Shown here: one piece after another, positions 5,235 to 11,336 of the stretch
How the letters are laid out: every line of letters begins with the position of its first letter
Numbering within the stretch: the stretch's first letter is position 1
Source of the DNA: Candidatus Hodarchaeota archaeon
Lineage (GTDB): Archaea > Asgardarchaeota > Heimdallarchaeia > Hodarchaeales > Hodarchaeaceae
DNA length: 11,336 nt
Reading direction: 5' to 3'
Assembly: GCA_016839665.1 (NCBI GenBank)
Contig: JAEOTU010000028.1
Coordinates: 1 to 11,336, forward strand
Position numbers and translations under genes: made by a program
The notes under the pieces: model-generated
Seen by the model: the letters and a program-made list of their open reading frames with translations, nothing else
Told to the model about the DNA's origin: nothing
Database searches by the model: none

Positions 5235-7997
5235 ATGACGCTTATTGATGAAAAAAAGAGTGGATTATGGAGACAGTATCATTCAGCATTAGAGAATTAT
5301 CAAGAATTTCGTGATTTAGAGGATATTCTTACAGAATTTAGAAATATTGTAACTTCTAAAGATCCAGTTCCGCCAATCGATTTACTGATAAAAGTTGCTA
5401 AACGTTTCCAGAAACTTAAGCAGGTTGATGACGCGAAAAAAGCCTATGGTAGAATTTTACAGATCGATAACAACCATAGAGACACTTGGAAGAATTTGTC
5501 GTCCTTTTACTTCAAATTGAAAGACATTCGTAAAGCAGAGTTTTGTTTACAAAGATATTATTCATTAGCAGGTGGGAATGCTCATTTACAAAAAGCTACT
5601 GAACTTAGACTTGCCAGTTCAGGTCGATTAAAATCTTTACCATCTAATGAAGAGTTAGGTCTCCAAGATGGACTAAAGGTTCAGCGAAGCGCTCCTAAAA
5701 GGATAATGAGTCTCTCTGATTTTGAGACCAACTTTAAACTTCATGCACAGAATCTACCTTCATCTATTCAAACTATTATTCAGTTCTCTCAACATCAAAT
5801 TGTTGATTATAGATTATTTGAAAAACAAGACGGACAGATCGGATCAAGTGTTGATATCTTAGAAGATCCAGATCTTGTTGAATTCCTAAAAAATCGATCA
5901 ATTACTCATCTTTTTAAGTTTCAAGAAGAGGCGGTAACAGCAATACAGGGTGGCCAAGATGTATGCATTGTTGCTCCAACTGGTAATGGCAAGACTGAGG
6001 CTTTTCTCCTACCTTCTTTATTGAAAATTCGCCAATTCATCGGATACGGGGTTCAACTACTTCTTGTTTACCCGATGAAAGCACTCGCCAAGGATCAGCT
6101 ACGTAAGATCACGGATTTTGCAGATATTCTTGGGTTATCAGTTAAAGTGTTTGATGGGGATACTAGTCATTATCAGCGTAAGAAAATCTTTGCAGATCCA
6201 CCTGAAATCCTTATTACTAATCCTGATATCCTACACTATCATCTAGGAATTGGTAAGAAAGCCAGTCACTTCCAGGATTTGTTAGCAGGTCTAAAAATGG
6301 TGATTTTAGATGAAATCCACTCTTATTCTGGAACTTTTGGTTCAAATATGTTCTTCATTCTCCGTCGCCTTGAACGAGTAGTTAACCAACAGCTCCAATT
6401 TATTGGTGCCTCTGCTACTGTTGCCAATGCACAAACATTTGTCACTAAACTCCTGAACCGATCTATTAATGTAATTGAATGTAAGGATGGAAAACGTGGG
6501 AATTTACATTTCTTAATGATAGCTCCTTTCTCAGGAATGTCAACATTAGATAGTATGACAAATTTGATCAATAGCATTAAGAATCAGGGTAAAACATTGG
6601 TTTTTCAAGACTCTCATAGGGGTGTGGAAATTCTATATCAAAAGCTGGGAGGAAATTCAAAAAGAGTCGGAATTCATCGCGCAGGGTTAGATAAGAAAAT
6701 ACGAGAACAAGTCGAGTCTAATTTTCGGGAGGGTGTGATTGATCTATTAATTGCCACCCCAACTCTTGAACTAGGAATCGATATTGGCGACTTAGACATC
6801 GTGATCACACCTCCAATAGCTGTTAATCGAGCAATGCAAAGAATTGGAAGAGCAGGTCGGAAGGGGCAAGAAGCGATAGCAATAATCCACTTAAATGCCG
6901 AAGATCCGATCTCAAACTATTATTATCATCATCCTGAACGATATTACCAAGATATCGAAGAGGTATTTTTCGATCCTGATAATCCAAATGTGATGGATAA
7001 CCAACTGTTATGCACTTCACTTGATTCTCCTATTGATGTAAGCGAATTTCCTGAATATGCTAAAGCCCTCAGTAGATTAGTTTCTCAAAACTTACTCCAT
7101 CAGGTAGATAATTCCATTCTGATGCCTACGAATGAAGGTCAGGAACGCGCACGTAAATTCTCAATTCGTGGACGGAATCATGAGGTTCTGATTAAAATTC
7201 GGGGAGGGCATAAAATTGGTAGGCGATCTATGCCCCTTGCTATGTTGGAATTATATCCAGGTGCTTTTTATTATGCGGCGGGTACACGCTATCGTGTCGC
7301 AAGTTATTATTTCGGTGGGACACGTGGTATTGCAGAACTTGTTAAACCTAAAAGTGTTTGGGGACAGACTTTTCCGCTCTCAACTCTCAAACCTGAGATT
7401 CTAGAAATTCATTCTCGGAAAAATGTATTTGGTATTGAAGTTGCATATGTTGAAACGAAAGTTTTACAAATGGTTTTCGGCTATACTCTGGAATCTCCTA
7501 ATGGTACCTCCATTAAGAAACTCCGTGATCCTCTTTACTATTCCTCCCGTTCAAAAGGACTCCTTTTCCGAGCGCCACCCCTTCCTACAGATATCGTTGT
7601 GGTAGACCGTTCAACTTACATCGCAGCGTTACATGCCTTGGTTCATGTCGTCCTTCATGCAAGTCTCCCATTCATTGGAGGTCAGCTCAGTGAGATTGGG
7701 GGTTTAGCGTTAATGCCTCAGGGATATATACTACTTTATGACCAAGCAAATGGGTCGGGGGTCTGTGCCATGCTTTTGGATCACCTCCAGGATTTGTTTA
7801 AGCGTGCATACGATATTTTGGAGTGTGATTGTAAAGATCCACAAGGATGTCCTAGATGTACATTTTTGCCACGCTGTAGTCATAACAACACCAAATTAGA
7901 TAAGTACGGTGCGCGATCCTTACTTTCATCTGTTTTAAGCGGATTAAAAGTACACATAAGTAATGATTACAATCAATTTGCACAGGCTTTTCACTAA
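5235..7997 (+). CDS. MrfA/Hrq1-type SF2 DNA helicase with N-terminal TPR region
   Basis: This is a 920-residue protein. Residues about 47-112 form two TPR-like helix pairs (ending in KKAYGRILQIDNNH and KAEFCLQRYYSLAG). The helicase core follows: Q-like region LFKFQEEAV (226-234), Walker A APTGNGKTE (247-255), DEIH (359-362), SAT (393-395), motif V ATPTLELGIDIG (507-518) and motif VI QRIGRAGRKGQ (535-545). Downstream, YPGAFYYAAGTRYRV (674-688) matches a conserved element of the MrfA/Hrq1 group. The end is a DUF1998/MZB zinc-binding domain with C864, C866, C872, C875 and C881, followed by the typical N-x-x-LDK segment. Relatives are 3'-5' DNA helicases; bacterial MrfA works in repair of mitomycin-type lesions and Hrq1 in crosslink repair. 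All core motifs are intact. The TPR region is not part of B. subtilis MrfA and makes this protein longer. The ATG has no clear ribosome site; a weak TATA-like string lies at 5195-5204. Confidence 0.88.
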   Translation: MTLIDEKKSGLWRQYHSALENYQEFRDLEDILTEFRNIVTSKDPVPPIDLLIKVAKRFQKLKQVDDAKKAYGRILQIDNNHRDTWKNLSSFYFKLKDIRKAEFCLQRYYSLAGGNAHLQKATELRLASSGRLKSLPSNEELGLQDGLKVQRSAPKRIMSLSDFETNFKLHAQNLPSSIQTIIQFSQHQIVDYRLFEKQDGQIGSSVDILEDPDLVEFLKNRSITHLFKFQEEAVTAIQGGQDVCIVAPTGNGKTEAFLLPSLLKIRQFIGYGVQLLLVYPMKALAKDQLRKITDFADILGLSVKVFDGDTSHYQRKKIFADPPEILITNPDILHYHLGIGKKASHFQDLLAGLKMVILDEIHSYSGTFGSNMFFILRRLERVVNQQLQFIGASATVANAQTFVTKLLNRSINVIECKDGKRGNLHFLMIAPFSGMSTLDSMTNLINSIKNQGKTLVFQDSHRGVEILYQKLGGNSKRVGIHRAGLDKKIREQVESNFREGVIDLLIATPTLELGIDIGDLDIVITPPIAVNRAMQRIGRAGRKGQEAIAIIHLNAEDPISNYYYHHPERYYQDIEEVFFDPDNPNVMDNQLLCTSLDSPIDVSEFPEYAKALSRLVSQNLLHQVDNSILMPTNEGQERARKFSIRGRNHEVLIKIRGGHKIGRRSMPLAMLELYPGAFYYAAGTRYRVASYYFGGTRGIAELVKPKSVWGQTFPLSTLKPEILEIHSRKNVFGIEVAYVETKVLQMVFGYTLESPNGTSIKKLRDPLYYSSRSKGLLFRAPPLPTDIVVVDRSTYIAALHALVHVVLHASLPFIGGQLSEIGGLALMPQGYILLYDQANGSGVCAMLLDHLQDLFKRAYDILECDCKDPQGCPRCTFLPRCSHNNTKLDKYGARSLLSSVLSGLKVHISNDYNQFAQAFH

Positions 7998-8038
7998 AAA
8001 ATTACCCCTTCTGCTGTTAAGGCTTGAAACAGGAAGAA

Positions 8039-8827
8039 TTAGGCTCCAGAAATAAAGTTGTCTAGAAACATCATTATGACAAAGCCTAAAATAACTCCAA
8101 ATGTTGCAGGTCGTTCATGGCCTTTCCGATGTGATTCTGGGATGATTTCATCAGAAACCACGAAAATCATGGCTCCTGCTGCGAATGCCATACCAAATCC
8201 TAACATTCCAGTGGCAATGGTGACAGCAACTACGCCAATCAAACCACCAATAGGTTCAACCAATCCTGTTGCTAAAGTAATTTTGAAGGCGTCGAAACGG
8301 CTATATCCTTCTCTAACTAGAGGTAATGCTACAGCTGTACCTTCAGGGATGTTTTGAAGACCTATTGCTAATGCTATTATAGTTCCCATAGCAACATCTC
8401 CTGAACCAAAAGCAACCCCCACCGCTAAACCTTCTGGAAAGTTATGAATAGTGATTGCTATTACAAATAACCATGTAGCAGCAAGACGTTTTGAGATGTT
8501 TTCTGATCCCTCGGGGCCAGAGATGAAGTGTTGGTGAGGGGCCCAACGATCTATTAAATGTATGAATAACCCTCCCGAGACGAATCCAAGAACGGTTATC
8601 ATTACAGGTTCTAACACCCATGCGGTAAAAATAGGTTCCATATCTAGAGCTGGAACTAGTAGACTGAATGCAGACGCCGCTAGCATGACACCAGCTGCAA
8701 AACCAAGCATGATATCTAAAGCACGATCGGATATTTCTCTATTAAATAAAACTGGTATAGCTCCAATACTAGTAGCGGTACCAGCTGCGAGGGATGCTAA
8801 AACTCCAAGGAGTATAGTGGATTCCAT
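8039..8827 (-). CDS. ZIP-family metal (zinc) transporter, GufA/ZupT-like
   Basis: This 262-residue membrane protein has about eight helices, the normal ZIP size. The two metal-site signatures are present: HNFPEG (H128, N129, E132) in helix 4 and QNIPEG (Q158, N159, E162) in helix 5. E191 in helix 6 is at the place of another metal ligand in the characterised bacterial ZIP. A His-bearing loop (WAPHQHF, about 95-101) lies between helices 3 and 4, where ZIP proteins vary. ZIP proteins move Zn2+ or other divalent cations into the cytoplasm. GGTGA at 8838-8834 is a good ribosome site with a six-base spacer to the ATG. It is convergent with the helicase gene, 41 bases apart. The gene seems richer in G and C than its neighbours, which its Ala/Gly-rich helices may explain. 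Substrate specificity cannot be read. Confidence 0.9.
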   Translation of the reverse strand: MESTILLGVLASLAAGTATSIGAIPVLFNREISDRALDIMLGFAAGVMLAASAFSLLVPALDMEPIFTAWVLEPVMITVLGFVSGGLFIHLIDRWAPHQHFISGPEGSENISKRLAATWLFVIAITIHNFPEGLAVGVAFGSGDVAMGTIIALAIGLQNIPEGTAVALPLVREGYSRFDAFKITLATGLVEPIGGLIGVVAVTIATGMLGFGMAFAAGAMIFVVSDEIIPESHRKGHERPATFGVILGFVIMMFLDNFISGA

Positions 8828-8833
8828 ATTTCT

Positions 8834-8838
8834 TCACC
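8834..8838 (-). promoter_or_regulatory. Ribosome binding site of the ZIP transporter gene
   Basis: On the minus strand this reads GGTGA, complementary to the 16S rRNA 3' end, six bases before the ATG. It is one of the clearest ribosome sites in the window, in contrast with the apparently leaderless genes nearby. The 234-base gap from 8828 to 9061 otherwise holds AT-rich sequence with TATA-like strings and no gene that I can support. Confidence 0.55.
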
Positions 8839-9061
8839 AATGCGTTTTACATTATCTATCCAATTTCATTTGACAAAATCAATTCTTACAATAATTTGAT
8901 ATTATCTTAAATTAAACTTCGGATATTAACCAAAGATCTAAGGATGATACAATATTTATGTTTCGAGTATCGTAAGACGAAATTAGCTTTTAGATGCCCA
9001 TCATGGACGGAACGCTTTAATATCAAAAAATAACAGTAATAGATTTGAGAGCTGAAGTATC

Positions 9062-9391
9062 TTGAAAGAAACAGATCATCCTTGGATTAAAGTTTTATTT
9101 GATGAAAACGAATTTGTTGTCCAATACGAAAACCCTGAAAAAGATAATTGGACCAAAACCTTCTCTTGGAAGGACATTACGAAAATATGTTTTAAGTCAT
9201 ACGATTACGGCGCGCCAGACTTTCTGTACATTTTCTTTGCAAATAGTAATGATAAATGCATAATACCGATTCATAAGAATGGTGGAGAGGATTTCTGGGA
9301 AGAAGTAAAGCGTAGAAAATTATTCAATCCACGATATGCGATTACCGCTGATACATCAGTCAGTCAATATCATTGTTGGCCAAGAGATTAA
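9062..9391 (+). CDS. Small protein of unknown function
   Basis: I cannot assign a family to this 109-residue soluble protein. It has no signal peptide or membrane segment. The pattern suggests a small alpha/beta fold: beta strands WIKVLFDENEFVVQYE (about 8-23) and KTFSWKDITKICFKS (about 32-46), a strand PDFLYIFFA (about 52-60), a strand CIIPI, then a helix GEDFWEEVKRRKLF, and a tail ending in YHCWPRD. Tryptophans and aromatic residues are frequent. TTG at 9062 is the first possible common start after an in-frame stop at 9053-9055. A TATA-like string at 9015-9024 (CTTTAATATC) would start the transcript about 15 bases before it. It lies 82 bases before the next gene, which has its own promoter. 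An intact open frame with sensible composition supports a real gene. Confidence 0.6.
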   Translation: MKETDHPWIKVLFDENEFVVQYENPEKDNWTKTFSWKDITKICFKSYDYGAPDFLYIFFANSNDKCIIPIHKNGGEDFWEEVKRRKLFNPRYAITADTSVSQYHCWPRD

Positions 9392-9421
9392 GTTTTTCAA
9401 ATTTCAATTCTCCTGATTTTA

Positions 9422-9461
9422 AGTATAAAAACCCTGACTCCTAATCATATGCTGAAGGTGG
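9422..9461 (+). promoter_or_regulatory. TATA box and ribosome site of the proline-rich membrane protein gene
   Basis: AGTATAAAAA at 9422-9431 is a good archaeal TATA element, predicting a transcript start near 9453. AGGTGG at 9456-9461 is a likely ribosome site, 12 bases before the ATG at 9474. This gene therefore seems to be transcribed on its own and to have a short leader. Confidence 0.45.
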
Positions 9462-9473
9462 TTTGCCTCTTCC

Positions 9474-10718
9474 ATGGTTAGTCGAAGTCTTTTAACAGCT
9501 ATCATTGGTTTTCTGGTTGGATGTCTGTTCTATGTAGCAATCGATCCCAGTTTGGTTATAGTACTAATTTTGGGAGGTGTTGGATACTTGCTGGGTTTAA
9601 TATTAGACAATGCAGAGGTAAAACATCAACTGGAAACCTTTCACTTCTCGAGTATTCCAGCTACCCAAAAAATACTTCAATCAACTGATATCCCAGGAGC
9701 ATCAATCATTTACTCCCCGAAAGAAAACCAAACAAGTGTTTTGATCGATTTCTTTGTACAAACTAAACCTCAAGATATTCGTCTTTCAGTGTTAAAGAAT
9801 CTTCAAGAAAACGAGTTACGGATGGTTGAAGACTCCAAAAAGACATTTTTAAGCCTTATTTTAGATTATCCAGATTTCAACTATCCTAAGATCTCACTCA
9901 AGCAAAAAAGTGAATTTCATTTCGATATTCACGAACGTGGTCTCGACTTTCAAAATGCAGCTCAAAAAATTGTGCCAGGATTGGTTTTATCTCCATTACA
10001 ATCTACAGAAATTTTTTCAGAAGAAGAGTCAAGAATGAATCTTAGGCTTTCTAGCCAAACATCTCCCCAGGCTCCTCCACCTTCTCCTCCATCACCACCT
10101 TCTGATATGTTTCCAGATGATTCCCCCCGTAAACGGGTTCGTCCTCCTATTGAGGAAATTGACAGAAAAAAAATTTTCAAAGAGTTAATCGATTATCCTC
10201 CCAGTCCAGAACTAGAAGAATCAGAACAAAACGGAGCTGAAAGGCTATATTCTCCAAAGGATGACGAAATTGATGAGTCTGAAATATTAGAAGACCTTTT
10301 TGAGAGTTCTTCTGATTCATCATTTGAACCTGACGTTCCTGATTTATCTCCAGAGGATGTTGAGCAATTACAGAACCTAAATCAAAGGCAATTGGAAGGT
10401 TTCTTGAATGAAGAATCCCCAGAATCGGCCGTGCCATCTTTAATGTCAGCTAATGAGCTCTTCAAGGCTGAACAGGAGGAGATCTCATTAGATGAGATCA
10501 AACATGAGGTCTCCTCTGTGTTTCAACGATCTCCTGATGACGACAAAACGAGTGGTTTTGATAAGGAGATTGTTGATCAAATTAAAAGAGAAACCCAGGA
10601 AGGAATTCAAAAGGTTAAACCTAAATCTGAACAACATATAGAAACTAGTGACGTTGAAAACGATCTCCAAGCGAAAATTGGTGATGAGGATTCCACATCA
10701 TCAACTGTTGAAAGCTAA
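9474..10718 (+). CDS. Two-helix membrane protein with proline-rich and acidic disordered tail
   Basis: I do not recognise a family for this 414-residue protein. Two hydrophobic helices lie at about residues 5-22 and 26-45, separated by a short turn, so both ends should be on the same side of the membrane. Residues about 50-190 look folded (for example SVLIDFFVQTK and EFHFDIHERGLDF). A proline-rich stretch at 198-214 (repeated PPSPP) and a basic patch PRKRVRPP (218-225) follow. The rest is acidic, Ser/Glu/Asp-rich and probably disordered, with short helices such as EIDRKKIFKELIDY (228-241) and DEIKHEVSSVFQR (340-352) that could bind partners. Such a tail suggests a membrane-tethered scaffold on the cytoplasmic side; this is inference. 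It is convergent with the TPR/zinc-ribbon gene, 45 bases apart. Confidence 0.68.
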   Translation: MVSRSLLTAIIGFLVGCLFYVAIDPSLVIVLILGGVGYLLGLILDNAEVKHQLETFHFSSIPATQKILQSTDIPGASIIYSPKENQTSVLIDFFVQTKPQDIRLSVLKNLQENELRMVEDSKKTFLSLILDYPDFNYPKISLKQKSEFHFDIHERGLDFQNAAQKIVPGLVLSPLQSTEIFSEEESRMNLRLSSQTSPQAPPPSPPSPPSDMFPDDSPRKRVRPPIEEIDRKKIFKELIDYPPSPELEESEQNGAERLYSPKDDEIDESEILEDLFESSSDSSFEPDVPDLSPEDVEQLQNLNQRQLEGFLNEESPESAVPSLMSANELFKAEQEEISLDEIKHEVSSVFQRSPDDDKTSGFDKEIVDQIKRETQEGIQKVKPKSEQHIETSDVENDLQAKIGDEDSTSSTVES

Positions 10719-10763
10719 ATCCTGATCTACGAATAATACGTTAATTTTATGTATAATAATTTC

Positions 10764-11291
10764 TCATTCAGAACTAGTAATCGATAAATTACAAAATAAG
10801 CATGTTGGCCGATTGTGAGTGAAAAATAGAACACGAGTACAGTTAGGACAGCGAATAGTGATTTGATTTATCGATATATTGTCTATCTTTTTCCTAGTTG
10901 TTGCTTTGAGCTCAGGAAACATTAAATAAAGCAATTGACGTTTTACTATGAGCTCTAATGGAGCTCTGGCTATATGCCAAATCGCCTGTTCTTTTTTATC
11001 TAAATTTAGTAAGCATTCAATTACAATTTTATTTAGAAAAACTTCAGTTGTCGGGATTAGATGTTGGAGATAACTCAATGTTTCCCTATAGTTCTTCATT
11101 TCGAAATAGAGCCATGCTAGTTTTCGGTGAACTTGAGCACGAAGACTAGGAGCGTTTCTGGAAAGGTATTGTAGATTTTCAATTGCCTCAGTAAAGCGTC
11201 TGCTGCTAATAAGATCGTCAATGTGGTTAAAAATCTCGGCTTTTCTTTTATCTGTCTCTGTACTCACTCTTGTTTTAGCTGGACGCGGCAT
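10764..11291 (-). CDS. TPR-like protein with C-terminal zinc ribbon
   Basis: This is a soluble protein of 175 residues if it starts at the ATG at 11291-11289. A basic N-terminal tail (MPRPAKTRVSTETDKRK) leads into TPR-like helix pairs at about residues 17-115, with the recognisable FTEAIENLQYLSR, LAWLYFEMKNYRETLSYLQHL and LNLDKKEQAIWHIA segments. The end is a zinc ribbon: C148-P-N-C151, twelve residues, then C164-L-F-C167. TPRs bind other proteins and a ribbon of this type binds zinc and often nucleic acid or protein. The frame stays open from the ATG to the right edge without another common start codon, so the real start could lie outside the window. No function can be given. The helicase at 5235-7997 also joins TPRs to a zinc module, but no sequence similarity beyond the repeats is evident. 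Confidence 0.7.
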   Translation of the reverse strand: MPRPAKTRVSTETDKRKAEIFNHIDDLISSRRFTEAIENLQYLSRNAPSLRAQVHRKLAWLYFEMKNYRETLSYLQHLIPTTEVFLNKIVIECLLNLDKKEQAIWHIARAPLELIVKRQLLYLMFPELKATTRKKIDNISINQITIRCPNCTRVLFFTHNRPTCLFCNLSITSSE

Positions 11292-11336
11292 TGGTCTATT
11301 CTCGGTGTTTTTTTCGAGATCGTTCCCAAAGGGGAA

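Noticed and set aside
8011..8036. Possible terminator hairpin between the convergent helicase and ZIP genes (CTGTT/AACAG, nine-base loop)
   Set aside because: The stem is only five pairs with mismatches beyond it and has no T-run, so it is within chance expectation.
8058..8873. Two plus-strand open frames opposite the ZIP gene
   Set aside because: They are shadows of the ZIP gene, which has both metal-site motifs and a good ribosome site. Their sequence is low in pattern and Pro/Ala/Thr-rich.
9449..9481. Ten-codon frame (ATG at 9449) overlapping the start of the proline-rich membrane protein gene
   Set aside because: It is probably upstream of, or at, the predicted transcript start near 9453, and the peptide shows no pattern.
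10177..10670. Minus-strand open frames opposite the acidic tail region
   Set aside because: They mirror the Glu/Asp/Ser codons of the plus-strand gene and show no domain or start signal.

Overview
The window looks archaeal. Several genes start only a few bases downstream of the position expected from an archaeal TATA box centred about 27 bases upstream of the transcript start. Two small AbrB-fold regulators are present, one of them the archaeal-style variant. The DNA is AT-rich. An Asgard-type or other large-genome archaeon would fit the TPR proteins and the long disordered acidic protein, but nothing here proves the phylum.

Left part (1-1150): the 5' end of a leftward AbrB-type regulator runs off the left edge. 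It is divergent from a ten-helix EamA/DMT-family permease, and a palindromic TATA element lies between them. Next (1361-4009) comes a rightward three-gene run: a winged-helix protein with an AbiEi-like layout, a small nucleotidyltransferase, and a ribonuclease D-type 3'-5' exonuclease with an HRDC domain. The first two resemble a type IV (AbiE-like) toxin-antitoxin pair.

Middle part (4078-7997): a second AbrB-type regulator points left and is convergent with the exonuclease gene. A predicted exported, membrane-anchored protein follows. Then comes a 920-residue SF2 helicase of the MrfA/Hrq1 group with an unusual N-terminal TPR region and a C-terminal zinc-binding DUF1998/MZB domain. This is the most striking gene. 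The bacterial MrfAB repair pair joins the same helicase type to a DEDD exonuclease that carries TPRs, and here the TPRs sit on the helicase while a DEDD exonuclease lies about 1.2 kb upstream.

Right part (8039-11336): a leftward ZIP-family metal transporter is convergent with the helicase. A small protein of unknown function follows, then a two-helix membrane protein with a long proline-rich and acidic tail. A leftward protein with a TPR-like helical region and a C-terminal zinc ribbon closes the window, and its true start may lie beyond the right edge. No rRNA, tRNA, CRISPR array or insertion sequence was seen, and no gene-free stretch exceeds about 235 bases.
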